Assembly: GCA_964593555.1 (NCBI GenBank)
Contig: CAZQIC010000153.1
Span: forward strand, 1 to 10,483
Origin: CAZQIC01 sp964593555
GTDB lineage: Bacteria > Bacteroidota > Bacteroidia > JAFLBG01
DNA: 10,483 bases
Direction: 5' to 3'
Position numbers and translations under genes: made by a program. The notes beneath the pieces were generated by a model. That model was not told where the DNA came from and did no database searches. It saw only the letters and a program-made list of their open reading frames with translations. Each line of letters begins with the position of its first letter. The stretch's first letter is position 1. Below are positions 1 to 7,447 of the stretch, piece by piece.

Positions 1-126
1 GTTCTCCGATTTTTAGTCAAATCTCTAAAAGTGAATTTTTAGAACCCACCTAAAAAAAGTTGTTTGTTGTTATTTAACGGTTGCTGAAAAAAAATAGCTA
101 ACAACAATTAACTGATAACCAATAAC

Positions 127-134
127 TATCTTTG
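127..134 (+). promoter_or_regulatory. Bacteroidota -7 promoter element for lnt
   Basis: The octamer TATCTTTG matches the Bacteroidota housekeeping -7 consensus TAnnTTTG exactly and ends 14 bases before the lnt ATG. A matching -33 TTG is not evident at the usual distance. The identical octamer lies before the glycosyltransferase gene at 3398. The implied 5' leader is only a few bases long. Functional use is inferred. Confidence 0.5.
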
Positions 135-148
135 CTCGACATTAGTTC

Positions 149-1777
149 ATGAGCAAAATTAAACTCATTTTATTATCGTTTGTAAGCGGCTTATTGCTGG
201 CCGCCTCCTGGCCGCATTTTGGCATTACCGCTATTATTTTTTTTGCATGGGTTCCTCTATTAGCCGTTGAAGAATTTATCAGCGATCACAAAGCTGATTT
301 TCCGGGAGCATTTCTTTTTATGTGCGCTTACATTACTTTTTTTACCTGGAATGTTTTAACCACCTGGTGGATATGGAATGCCTCCGGCGGCGGCGCTGCA
401 ATGGCAATACTGGCCAATGCACTTTTAATGGCAACTATATTTTATATTTTTCACCTTGCTAAGCACAACATACAAAAACAATTTCCGGCTGTAAATAAAA
501 ATCTGCTTCGTCTTTTACTTATTGCATTCTGGATATCCTTCGAGTTCCTGCACCTGGATTGGGACCTCACCTACCCCTGGCTGACACTTGGAAATATTTT
601 TTCAGAAACACATACGTGGATACAGTGGTATGAATACACCGGTGTTTTCGGAGGAAGTTTGTGGATACTCTTAGTGAATATCATTATTTACAATCTGCTG
701 TTTGAGGTTGATCTTTCTGTTCAAAAAAAATATTTTGCTAACATTATCCCTGTCGTTCTGCTGATTATTGTGCCAATAATTATTTCATTGTTCATATATA
801 ATACTGTAGAAGATAAAGGAGAAACAAAAAATATAATTGCTGTGCAGCCCAATGTTGATCCTTATAATATGAAGTTTGATACACCAGCTGAAGATCAATT
901 GAAACAAATGTTTCAACTCGCCACTACAAAAGTAAATTCGAACACCGATTATCTTATATTCCCTGAAACAGCTATTCCGGAAGGTATGTGGGAAGATGAA
1001 TTGGAAAAAGAGCCCAGCTTATTAATAATAAAAGATTTTCTGAAACAATTTCCTAAATTAAAAATTATCACCGGCGCTACTACCCGGAAAGAATATCGTG
1101 CTGATGAAAAAGGTTCCGCAACCGCGCGCAAGTTTAAAGATAGTGATGGGTCTTATGATGAATACAACACCGCTCTTCAACTTGACAGCAGCGGCAATAT
1201 TCAGGTCTATCACAAATCGAAACTTGTTCCGGGCGTTGAGAAAATGCCCTTCCCCTCGGTTTTTAAATACATAGAAAAATTCGCAATAGATCTTGGCGGC
1301 ACAGGAGGAAGTTTAGGAGTACAGGATGAAAGATCTGTTTTAAATTCTTTAAACGACAATACAAAAATTGCACCCGTGATCTGTTATGAATCTATTTACG
1401 GTGAATACGTTGGCGATTACATAAACAATGGAGCCAATGCAATTTTTATTATCACCAATGATGGATGGTGGGGCGATACGCCGGGCTACAAGCAACATTT
1501 GCGTTATGGAAGATTAAGAGCAATTGAAACCAGAAAAAGTATTGCGCGTTCTGCCAATACAGGAATATCATGTTTCATTGATCAGCGCGGCGATATTTCA
1601 CAGGCAACAAATTGGTGGGAACCCGCGGTAATTGAGGGCGAAATAAAAGTAAACGACTACAAAACTTTTTATACTATACATGGAGATTATATAGCAAGGT
1701 TTTTGTTTGCTGTAAGTATTATCGCTATAGCCGCTGCATTAATATCAAAGATTCTTTTTAAACTTAAAAAGATTTAA
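149..1777 (+). CDS. lnt: Apolipoprotein N-acyltransferase
   Basis: Lnt is an integral inner-membrane enzyme that transfers an acyl chain from a phospholipid to the N-terminal cysteine of apolipoproteins, the last step of lipoprotein maturation. The 542-residue protein has the family layout. Several hydrophobic helices fill about residues 5-220, a carbon-nitrogen hydrolase (nitrilase-like) domain spans about 228-500, and a final membrane helix lies at about 515-537. The catalytic triad can be placed by motif: E273 in FPETAIPEG, K356 in YHKSKLVPGVEK and C412 in VICYESIYG. The downstream TNDGWWGDTPG and the R-x-R-A-I-E-x-R-K block (about 454-463) are also typical. The ATG at 149 follows a near-consensus promoter and is immediately followed by the first membrane helix. 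The full set of motifs leaves little doubt. Confidence 0.95.
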   Translation: MSKIKLILLSFVSGLLLAASWPHFGITAIIFFAWVPLLAVEEFISDHKADFPGAFLFMCAYITFFTWNVLTTWWIWNASGGGAAMAILANALLMATIFYIFHLAKHNIQKQFPAVNKNLLRLLLIAFWISFEFLHLDWDLTYPWLTLGNIFSETHTWIQWYEYTGVFGGSLWILLVNIIIYNLLFEVDLSVQKKYFANIIPVVLLIIVPIIISLFIYNTVEDKGETKNIIAVQPNVDPYNMKFDTPAEDQLKQMFQLATTKVNSNTDYLIFPETAIPEGMWEDELEKEPSLLIIKDFLKQFPKLKIITGATTRKEYRADEKGSATARKFKDSDGSYDEYNTALQLDSSGNIQVYHKSKLVPGVEKMPFPSVFKYIEKFAIDLGGTGGSLGVQDERSVLNSLNDNTKIAPVICYESIYGEYVGDYINNGANAIFIITNDGWWGDTPGYKQHLRYGRLRAIETRKSIARSANTGISCFIDQRGDISQATNWWEPAVIEGEIKVNDYKTFYTIHGDYIARFLFAVSIIAIAAALISKILFKLKKI

Positions 1778-1778
1778 T

Positions 1779-1859
1779 AGCACGCGGATACCGCTGATTA
1801 TCATGATTTATTATGATTAAATCCGCACAAATCATAACCATCATAAAAATCCGTGTTCT
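1779..1859. repeat. Imperfect palindromic intergenic repeat
   Basis: An 81-base imperfect palindrome centred at 1819 begins one base after the lnt stop codon. Paired blocks include CGGAT 1785-1789 with ATCCG 1849-1853, GAT 1796-1798 with ATC 1840-1842, and ATGATTT 1803-1809 with AAATCAT 1829-1835. The CGGAT/ATCCG-rich ends resemble dispersed repeats often seen between genes in Bacteroidota genomes. The transcript could fold into a long hairpin, so it may act as a terminator or 3' stabiliser for lnt. Family membership is from recollection of the sequence style, not from a search. Confidence 0.6.
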
Positions 1860-1888
1860 ATCAAGACATTAAAGTGGTTAAAAAATAG

Positions 1889-1896
1889 TAAATTCG
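1889..1896 (+). promoter_or_regulatory. Weak candidate -7 element for lpdA
   Basis: TAAATTCG agrees with TAnnTTTG at five of its six fixed positions and lies 25 bases before the ATG at 1922. It is the best candidate in the gap after the palindrome. No clear -33 partner is seen. Confidence 0.3.
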
Positions 1897-1921
1897 TATA
1901 GAGTAAAATACACACTTGATT

Positions 1922-3319
1922 ATGGAAAAATTTGATGTTACCGTAATAGGCTCCGGCCCCGGAGGTTATGTTGCAGCAATACGTTGTGCACAACTTGGAT
2001 TTAAAACAGCCATCATAGAAAAATACAATACACTGGGAGGCACTTGTCTCAACGTGGGTTGTATTCCTTCAAAGGCAATGCTTGATTCATCAGAACATTT
2101 TCATAATGCAACGCATAATTTTAAAGAGCATGGGATTGATATAAAAGAGGTAAGTCCAAACCTTGCGCAAATGATCAAGCGTAAAAATGATGTAGTGAAG
2201 CAGACATGTGATGGAATAAATTACCTGATGAAAAAACACAAGATCACTGTCTTTACGGGACACGGATCATTTGTAAATAAAAATATCATTGAAATTAGCG
2301 GCGATAAAAAAACTCAGATCGAATCTGCTAAAACAATTATTGCAACAGGTTCTAAACCATCTTCATTGCCAGGCATTAATATTGACAAAAAGAGAATTAT
2401 AACTTCTACCGAGGCACTTACGCTTACAGAAATTCCAAAACACATGATTATCATTGGTGGTGGTGTAATTGGACTTGAACTTGGATCTGTATACGCTCGA
2501 TTAGGATCTAAAATTTCTGTGGTTGAATTTACCGATGGCCTTATAAGCACCATGGATAAAGGGCTTGGAAAGGAATTGCAAAAAGTACTGAAGAAAATTG
2601 GCTTTGAATATTATTTTAAACACAAAGTAACCGGCGTTAGCAACAATGGAAAAGAAGTAACTGTAAGTGCCGATAATGATAAAGGCGAAAAAGTTTCCTT
2701 CACCGGAGATTATTGTTTAGTAGCCGTTGGCCGCAGACCTTATACAGATAATTTAGGATTGGATAAAGCAGGAGTTAAGGTTGATAATAGAGGGAAAATT
2801 GAAACCGATGATCATTTACAAACCAATGTTCCGGGTATTTACGCTATAGGCGATGTGATCAAGGGCGCAATGCTTGCCCATAAAGCGGAAGAAGAAGGCG
2901 TGCTTGTCGCGGAGCAAATGGCAGGACAAAAACCACATATTAATTATAATCTTATTCCCGGCGTTGTGTATACGTGGCCGGAAGTTGCAGCTGTTGGATA
3001 TACTGAAGAGCAATTAAAAGAAAAAGGAATAAAATATAAGGCGGGAAGTTTTCCATTTAAGGCCAGCGGAAGAGCACGTGCATCAATGGATACTGATGGT
3101 TTTATAAAAGTATTAGCCGACGAAGCAACCGATGAAATTTTAGGTGTACACATGATCGGCCCACGCGCTGCAGATATGATCGCAGAAGCAGTTGTTGCTA
3201 TGGAATTCCGCGCAAGCGCAGAAGATATTGGAAGAATAAGCCATGCGCACCCAACATTTACCGAATCCTTGAAGGAAGCGGCGTTGGATGCGACTGGGAA
3301 AAGAGCGTTACATATATAG
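1922..3319 (+). CDS. lpdA: Dihydrolipoyl dehydrogenase (E3)
   Basis: This flavoprotein reoxidises dihydrolipoamide with NAD+ and is the shared E3 subunit of pyruvate and 2-oxoglutarate dehydrogenase and the glycine cleavage system. The 465-residue length is normal. The N-terminal FAD motif is GSGPGG (10-15). The redox disulfide is C42/C47 in GGTCLNVGCIPSK. The NAD-binding motif is GGGVIG (179-184). The second FAD contact is the YAIGD block (307-311). The C-terminal dimerisation domain ends with the catalytic His-Glu pair, H443 and E448, in HAHPTFTE. I chose the ATG at 1922 over an in-frame TTG six bases upstream, because it sits four residues before the first beta strand of the FAD fold. No E1 or E2 genes are adjacent, so it probably serves several complexes. 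Confidence 0.95.
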   Translation: MEKFDVTVIGSGPGGYVAAIRCAQLGFKTAIIEKYNTLGGTCLNVGCIPSKAMLDSSEHFHNATHNFKEHGIDIKEVSPNLAQMIKRKNDVVKQTCDGINYLMKKHKITVFTGHGSFVNKNIIEISGDKKTQIESAKTIIATGSKPSSLPGINIDKKRIITSTEALTLTEIPKHMIIIGGGVIGLELGSVYARLGSKISVVEFTDGLISTMDKGLGKELQKVLKKIGFEYYFKHKVTGVSNNGKEVTVSADNDKGEKVSFTGDYCLVAVGRRPYTDNLGLDKAGVKVDNRGKIETDDHLQTNVPGIYAIGDVIKGAMLAHKAEEEGVLVAEQMAGQKPHINYNLIPGVVYTWPEVAAVGYTEEQLKEKGIKYKAGSFPFKASGRARASMDTDGFIKVLADEATDEILGVHMIGPRAADMIAEAVVAMEFRASAEDIGRISHAHPTFTESLKEAALDATGKRALHI

Positions 3320-3397
3320 TTTAACGTTAGAATGTTCAAAGTTTGAGCTCAATGTTATTCGTACTGTTCCTTAGCAATACTCTTACTTCTTTACCGT

Positions 3398-3405
3398 TAT
3401 CTTTG
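3398..3405 (+). promoter_or_regulatory. -7 promoter element for the family 9 glycosyltransferase
   Basis: TATCTTTG is an exact match to TAnnTTTG and ends only eight bases before the ATG at 3414. If used, transcription would start within a few bases of the start codon, giving an almost leaderless mRNA. The -33 region shows only a partial match (TTAG near 3371). Confidence 0.5.
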
Positions 3406-3413
3406 TAACGTAA

Positions 3414-4373
3414 ATGAAAATCCTTCTCATCCGTTTTAGCTCCATTGGAGATATAGTCCTTACGTCACCTGTTATTCGCTGTATTAAGGAACAGGTTGCT
3501 AATGCAGAGATCCACATTATTACCAAAAAACAATTCGCATTTATTTTTCAAAATAATCCTTCCGTAACCAAAGTTTATGGCATCGATAAAAAAGTAAGTG
3601 AAGTATTGTCTTCGTTGAAAGAAGAAAAGTACGATCATATTATTGACCTTCATAATAACCTGAGGTCGATGCGGGTAAAACTCGCATTGGACGTTCCGGC
3701 GACTTCATTTAAAAAATTAACCTTAAAAAAATTACAGGCAGTTCGGCTTAAAATTAACCGTTTGCCGGAAGTGCATATTGTTGAACGTTATTTAGAGACG
3801 GCTAATGAATTGGGAGTAAAAAATGATGGTAAAGGATTGGAGTATTTTATTCCTGTAGCTGATGAAGTAAAAATTGAAACACTACCAACAATGCATCAAT
3901 CGGGCTACATCGCATTTGTAATTGGAGCAAAATATTTTACTAAACGATTGCCCATTGAAAAAATAATTTCAATCTGCAAAAAAATTAATTCCCCAATTGT
4001 TTTATTGGGCGGGCCGGAAGACAAAAGCAATGGAGAACAAATTGCAGCTGCGGTGGGGGATAAAATATTTAACGCTTGTGGAATATACAATCTCAATCAA
4101 TCTGCATCATTGGTAAAAAATGCCGATAAAGTAATTACACATGATACGGGATTAATGCACATTGCAGCCGCATTTAAAAAACAAATTATTTCTGTATGGG
4201 GTAATACCATTCCTGAATTCGGAATGACTCCTTATCTCTCCCCACATTCAACTATAGTTGAGGTAAAAGGATTATCCTGCAGGCCGTGTTCCAAAATAGG
4301 CTACGATGCTTGTCCCAGGGGGCATTTTAAATGCATGCGGGAAATTGATGAAACAATTTTTGAAGGAATGTGA
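3414..4373 (+). CDS. Glycosyltransferase family 9 (heptosyltransferase-like)
   Basis: The protein resembles the ADP-heptose:LPS heptosyltransferases (GT9, GT-B fold), cytoplasmic enzymes that add sugars to the lipopolysaccharide inner core. The N-terminus KILLIRFSSIGDIVLTSPV (residues 2-20) is the characteristic first strand and SSIGD loop. The second Rossmann domain has LLGGPED (197-203) and the donor-site block HDTGLMHIAAA (243-253), with D244, G246 and H249. Near the end is the cysteine cluster C289, C292, C300 and C307, often seen in Bacteroidota members. At 319 residues it is slightly short for the family but appears complete. The donor sugar and acceptor cannot be told from sequence, so no WaaC or WaaF symbol is given. 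It stands alone, with its own promoter and a hairpin repeat directly downstream. Confidence 0.88.
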   Translation: MKILLIRFSSIGDIVLTSPVIRCIKEQVANAEIHIITKKQFAFIFQNNPSVTKVYGIDKKVSEVLSSLKEEKYDHIIDLHNNLRSMRVKLALDVPATSFKKLTLKKLQAVRLKINRLPEVHIVERYLETANELGVKNDGKGLEYFIPVADEVKIETLPTMHQSGYIAFVIGAKYFTKRLPIEKIISICKKINSPIVLLGGPEDKSNGEQIAAAVGDKIFNACGIYNLNQSASLVKNADKVITHDTGLMHIAAAFKKQIISVWGNTIPEFGMTPYLSPHSTIVEVKGLSCRPCSKIGYDACPRGHFKCMREIDETIFEGM

Positions 4374-4379
4374 GATGTT

Positions 4380-4396
4380 CAACCCCTCCAGGGTTG
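4380..4396. repeat. CAACCC/GGGTTG hairpin, possible terminator
   Basis: CAACCC (4380-4385) and GGGTTG (4391-4396) form a perfect six-base stem around a five-base loop, six bases after the glycosyltransferase stop codon. No T-tract follows directly, so an intrinsic terminator role is only possible. It opens the composite repeat region that runs to about 4480. Confidence 0.5.
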
Positions 4397-4405
4397 ACTG
4401 GTGGT

Positions 4406-4480
4406 GCTTCGCTTTTTATACTAATGTTGGACCACTTCGTGGTCTGAAGGCTGCAATTATATGAGGACTACTTCGTATCA
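4406..4480. repeat. TTC-loop hairpin repeat units between convergent genes
   Basis: Three short inverted repeats share the same TTC loop. They are GC-TTC-GC at 4406-4412, the perfect 15-base palindrome GACCAC-TTC-GTGGTC at 4430-4444, and TAC-TTC-GTA at 4469-4477. The last two also form a direct repeat: 4429-4440 and 4465-4476 agree at 11 of 12 positions. The third unit supplies the stop codon and last codons of the thioesterase gene on the - strand. The block looks like a dispersed Bacteroidota hairpin element and probably separates the two convergent transcripts. Confidence 0.55.
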
Positions 4481-4983
4481 AATAACGCTTTTAGCTCCGT
4501 TGCCTCATTTGGTTTCATTTTACCGGCAAGTATCAAACTCAATTGTCTTCTTCTTAATGCTCCGGCAAAACGGGATTTTTCCTCTGCTGTTTCAGGTTCT
4601 ACCTGCGGTACAGGCAATGGTGATCCATTCTGATCAACAGCTACAAAGGTGTAAATAGCCTCATTGCATTTTGTTTTTTCTCCTGTAACGGCATCTTCTA
4701 CATGCACATCAATAAAAACTTCCATGGCTGTACTAAACGAACGTGAAACTTTCGCTTCAATGGTAACAATACTTCCCAGCTTTATACTTTTATTAAAAGA
4801 AACATTGTTTACTGATGCTGTTACTACCACCCTCTTACAAAGGCGGTGAGCCGCAATAGCGGATGTGATATCCATCCAATGCAATAATCTTCCCCCGGCC
4901 AAATTACCCAAGGCATTGGTATCGTTGGGTAATACAAATTCTGAGGTAACCGCGTAAGTATCTTTTGGGGTCTTTGATTTCAT
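4468..4983 (-). CDS. Acyl-CoA thioesterase, hotdog fold
   Basis: The 171-residue protein looks like the single-hotdog acyl-CoA thioesterases (BFIT/ACOT/YciA group), cytoplasmic enzymes that hydrolyse acyl-CoA to free fatty acid and CoA. The family signature is at residues 19-38: P-N-D-T-N, then L-G-N-L-A-G-G-R-L, then M-D. N20 and D21 are near the start of the active-site region, and the AGG glycines begin the hotdog helix. A typical strand pair follows, with VSFNKSIKLGSIVTIEA (60-76) and the long antiparallel strand near 87-94. The tail (about 130-160, E/R/K rich with RRRQLSL) is also seen in relatives. Substrate chain length is unknown. It is convergent with the glycosyltransferase and divergent from the hemJ-like gene. 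Its last codons, D-T-K-stop, fall inside a hairpin repeat unit. Confidence 0.87.
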   Translation of the reverse strand: MKSKTPKDTYAVTSEFVLPNDTNALGNLAGGRLLHWMDITSAIAAHRLCKRVVVTASVNNVSFNKSIKLGSIVTIEAKVSRSFSTAMEVFIDVHVEDAVTGEKTKCNEAIYTFVAVDQNGSPLPVPQVEPETAEEKSRFAGALRRRQLSLILAGKMKPNEATELKALFDTK

Positions 4984-5000
4984 TTTGAAAAAGCTTTACA

Positions 5001-5008
5001 TAAAGATA
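5001..5008 (-). promoter_or_regulatory. Near-consensus -7 element for the thioesterase
   Basis: On the - strand the sequence reads TATCTTTA, one base off TAnnTTTG, 17 bases before the thioesterase ATG. It lies back to back with the hemJ promoter element in a 73-base divergent gap. Confidence 0.4.
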
Positions 5009-5024
5009 AGTATAATAATTACCG

Positions 5025-5032
5025 TAAATTTG
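5025..5032 (+). promoter_or_regulatory. -7 promoter element for the hemJ-like gene
   Basis: TAAATTTG matches TAnnTTTG exactly and ends 24 bases before the ATG at 5057. It lies inside the longer reading frame that starts at a TTG at 4985, which supports 5057 as the true start. Confidence 0.5.
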
Positions 5033-5056
5033 TATTGTCAATTAATCTTCAAACAA

Positions 5057-5593
5057 ATGCTGATCCTTCTTTCGTTACACATTATTTTTATTGTTACCTG
5101 GTTCGCCGGGTTATTTTATATAGTACGTTTATTTATTTACCATCGTGAGGCGCAAGATATGCCTGAAGCGGAAAAAAAGATTTTATCAACCCAATACAAA
5201 ATTATGCAGCGCAGGTTATGGTTCGGGATTACCTGGCCATCGGCCATAATAACTTTTATTCTCGGCCCCTGGCTTTGGCTTTGGTTTTTTCCTCAATATA
5301 TAACACAGCCATTTTTTATTTTAAAACTTGCATTTGTTTTTGCATTGGCCCTGTATCATTTGCAATGCCATAGTATTTACAAACAAATGCAGCAGGATAT
5401 TTTTAAAAAATCATCCTTCAGTTTACGTATATGGAACGAGGTGGCCAGTATATTATTGGTCGCTATTGTTTTTCTAATTGTACTTAAACAAAATAACGAA
5501 TATGTATGGTATGGAATTGGGTTATTTCTGTTAGCCGCTGCGCTATTCATCGGAATAAATATTTACAAGAAAAGCAGAGAAGGAAAAGAGTGA
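5057..5593 (+). CDS. hemJ: HemJ/CopD-family membrane protein (probable protoporphyrinogen IX oxidase)
   Basis: This 178-residue, four- to five-helix inner-membrane protein resembles HemJ (UPF0093/CopD family), which oxidises protoporphyrinogen IX to protoporphyrin IX late in haem synthesis. Helix 1 carries H8 and the strongly HemJ-like WFAGLFYIVRLFIYH (15-29). In HemJ the equivalent helix-1 histidine is a haem ligand. MQRRLW (50-55) precedes helix 2. Helix 3 starts with K90 in ILKLAF, the position of the lysine known to be needed in HemJ. R124 and NEV (127-129) begin the next helix, and a final helix spans about 151-170. I start at the ATG at 5057. A TTG at 4985 would add 24 residues but would place the promoter inside the gene. 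Bacteroidota annotations often call such proteins simply CopD family, so the enzymatic role is family-based inference. Confidence 0.82.
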   Translation: MLILLSLHIIFIVTWFAGLFYIVRLFIYHREAQDMPEAEKKILSTQYKIMQRRLWFGITWPSAIITFILGPWLWLWFFPQYITQPFFILKLAFVFALALYHLQCHSIYKQMQQDIFKKSSFSLRIWNEVASILLVAIVFLIVLKQNNEYVWYGIGLFLLAAALFIGINIYKKSREGKE

Positions 5594-5661
5594 TCGGTTG
5601 TTGGTTATCAGTTGTCCGTTATTTACCAATCTATTTCACACTGGGGCCTGATTGCCGATCA
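5591..5661. repeat. Inverted repeat between convergent genes
   Basis: TGATCGG (5591-5597, including the hemJ stop codon) is repeated inverted as CCGATCA (5655-5661). The space between holds TTGGTTATCAGTT (5601-5613), whose exact reverse complement occurs at 110-122 upstream of lnt. The 102-base gap to the SPOR gene otherwise shows no gene. The element could help end both converging transcripts, but the loop is long and there is no T-tract, so it is not called a terminator. Confidence 0.4.
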
Positions 5662-5695
5662 CCGAATACTAATTACCAAGAATATAAATTGTTTG

Positions 5696-6775
5696 TTACT
5701 TTTTTAATACCCAGACCGCCGTTTCTTTGCTACGCAACTGAACCATCGCCCTTTCAGCTTCTTCCTTAGTGGCATAATCACCTACACTGACAATATTTAA
5801 ACCATTTTCGTTCTGGCCAATGATATTAGCTGCGAGATTTTTTTCTTTCAATTGCTTAACAAAATTCGTTGCGTTGTCCGCAATTTTAAAACAGCCCGCT
5901 ACTATATGATATGCTAATGATTTATTATTTCCGTTTGTATTTACAACAACATTTGTATTGTCTTGTTTTTCTACAACTTCTACCGTATCCTCCTTTAAAC
6001 GAACTGCAATATTGCCGTCACCGAATTTTAAATTAACTACAGCAGATGCATTATTATTCAACGCAGATGTTGATGTTTCAAAATCTTCTTTTGTAAAAAA
6101 AGCGGCTTCGTTATTGACAATACTGGTTTCGGCATATATCGCCTTTTCCCTGCTACTAAAAGGATTCAGGTTAGAATAATTTACATTTTTCAACAGATCC
6201 GTTTTTAATGGTATCCAGACCATAGCGAATATAAATGGCAATGCAACTGCCATTGCAACATAACGCTTAACATTAATTTTTCTTTTTACAGGAACTGATT
6301 CCGGAATTACCCTGTTCTTAAATTCTTTTTCGATGCGCTCCACATGGCCGCCGCGTTTAATCGCAGGAGATTGGAAAGCAGTTAGACCAAAAGCATCTGT
6401 TAAATAATTTACAGATCTATCCGGTTCAAATTGAATATTACGCTCAACATTCAGGAACATATCCCCTACTTTTTCAATTTTAATTCGTTTTCCATTTCTT
6501 AATTGCGAATTAAAATCTTCTACATAATGATGAATAACTGTTGTGGCCTCATTATATGTTTTTTGTTCGGTATGTGCTATGTGATTAGCGAGCAGGCCAT
6601 CGTTATTACGAAGGTTTTTATTGAATACAATATTTTTTGATGGCGGGTCGAAAGTGTGTTGTGTAGGATGAATTTTAGCCGGGGCATAATTAGCCACAAA
6701 ACCACCAAAGTCGGGTACAATTACACAATCGTACCTGAACAAGAGATCACTGATATGTTTATCGATCTTTACCAT
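5696..6775 (-). CDS. HU-CCDC81-like and SPOR domain membrane protein
   Basis: This 359-residue protein has three parts. Residues 1-140 resemble the tandem bacterial HU-like (CCDC81-type) domains of Bacteroidota, with VPDFGGFVANY (20-30), the F-N-K-N-L-R-N-D-G-L-L block (51-62) and KIEKVGDMFLNVER (99-112). A single membrane helix lies at about 171-190, preceded by a basic stretch (163-171). After a low-complexity Asn-rich linker, residues 287-358 form a SPOR domain (YHIVAGCF at the start, NIVSVGDY in the middle, a short helix and a last strand). SPOR domains bind denuded glycan strands of peptidoglycan at division septa. With the helix in the middle, the HU-like part should be cytoplasmic and SPOR periplasmic. 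A role linking division or cell-wall sites to DNA or protein inside the cell is inference only. No cleavable signal peptide is seen. Confidence 0.85.
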   Translation of the reverse strand: MVKIDKHISDLLFRYDCVIVPDFGGFVANYAPAKIHPTQHTFDPPSKNIVFNKNLRNNDGLLANHIAHTEQKTYNEATTVIHHYVEDFNSQLRNGKRIKIEKVGDMFLNVERNIQFEPDRSVNYLTDAFGLTAFQSPAIKRGGHVERIEKEFKNRVIPESVPVKRKINVKRYVAMAVALPFIFAMVWIPLKTDLLKNVNYSNLNPFSSREKAIYAETSIVNNEAAFFTKEDFETSTSALNNNASAVVNLKFGDGNIAVRLKEDTVEVVEKQDNTNVVVNTNGNNKSLAYHIVAGCFKIADNATNFVKQLKEKNLAANIIGQNENGLNIVSVGDYATKEEAERAMVQLRSKETAVWVLKK

Positions 6776-6786
6776 TTAAGAAGAGA

Positions 6787-6794
6787 CAAAAATA
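6787..6794 (-). promoter_or_regulatory. -7 promoter element for the SPOR-domain gene
   Basis: Read on the - strand, TATTTTTG matches TAnnTTTG exactly and ends 11 bases before the ATG at 6775. It suggests the gene has its own promoter in the 102-base gap after gmk instead of relying on read-through. Confidence 0.45.
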
Positions 6795-6877
6795 CGAAAA
6801 TTAGGAAGACGAAAATATGTGAAATTCCATCTAAAAAGCCAGTTTTTTCTCAGAGTATGCGTAATTTTTACTTACAG

Positions 6878-7441
6878 CTATTTTAAAAATTCACGAACCA
6901 TTTCTTCTGCACCTTTAAATGCATCGTTAAGATTTTCATTTAACAATACTTTATCGAAATGCGCAGAAGTTTGTAACTCATGTGCGGCCTTGCCTATACG
7001 ACGGGCTATACTTTCCGGAGTTTCCGTTTCTCTTTTCTTTAACCTGTCTTCCAGGTGTTGTATGGAGGGCGGCATAACAAAAACGGCCAGGGCTTTATTG
7101 CCAAATTTTTTCTTGAGGTTAAGTCCGCCGACAACGTCTACATCAAAAATAACATGTTTGCCCAATGCCCAGATGCGTTGTATTTCGGATTTAAGTGTTC
7201 CGTAAAAATGATCCTTATATACTTCTTCCCATTCTACAAATTCATCATTGGATATTTTTTTTTTGAATTCATCAACAGAGATAAAGTAATAATCAACTCC
7301 ATTTTCCTCATCGCCTCTTATTGCGCGGCTGCAAGCCGAAACAGAAAACTGCAGCTCAGGAATACGACCAAGCAAATAATGCACGATGGTGGTTTTGCCG
7401 GCACCAGAGGGGGCAGAAAATATGATGAGTTTACCTTCCAT
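6878..7441 (-). CDS. gmk: Guanylate kinase
   Basis: Gmk phosphorylates GMP (and dGMP) to GDP with ATP, a cytosolic essential step in guanine nucleotide supply. The 187-residue length is normal. The P-loop is APSGAGKTT (10-18), with an Ala in place of the first Gly, a common variant. The GMP-binding part has FSVSACSR (32-39), R42, and ENGVDYYF (46-53), followed by EFVEWEEVY (67-75) and YGT (80-82). The Walker-B-like strand is VIFDVDVVGG (97-106). The lid and adenine region includes RLKKR (133-137) and ARRI (146-149). It lies 11 bases after the stop codon of the unknown helical protein gene on the same strand, so the two may share a transcript. A TAnnTTTG match in that gap suggests an extra promoter. 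Confidence 0.95.
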   Translation of the reverse strand: MEGKLIIFSAPSGAGKTTIVHYLLGRIPELQFSVSACSRAIRGDEENGVDYYFISVDEFKKKISNDEFVEWEEVYKDHFYGTLKSEIQRIWALGKHVIFDVDVVGGLNLKKKFGNKALAVFVMPPSIQHLEDRLKKRETETPESIARRIGKAAHELQTSAHFDKVLLNENLNDAFKGAEEMVREFLK

Positions 7442-7447
7442 TAACTA

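Noticed and set aside
1..148. Possible gene end or RNA gene at the left edge
   Set aside because: AT-rich, no open frame of note, no tRNA-like arms. Only the promoter octamer and the 13-base motif at 110-122 stand out.
2944..3339. Long open frame on the - strand opposite lpdA
   Set aside because: It lies wholly against a strongly conserved gene and its translation has no recognisable domain. It is a reading-frame shadow.
3321..3356. Repeated AATGTT and a small TCAAA-G-TTTGA palindrome after lpdA
   Set aside because: The units are short and the stem is weak, with no T-tract. It could be a decayed repeat but cannot be told from chance AT-rich sequence, so no terminator is called.
4985..5056. 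Extended N-terminus of the hemJ-like gene from a TTG start
   Set aside because: It would overlap the divergent promoter region and include the exact TAAATTTG element. The HemJ-like first helix starts right at the ATG at 5057.
6819..7444. Open frames on the + strand opposite gmk
   Set aside because: They are antisense to a gene with every catalytic motif and show no domain or start context of their own.
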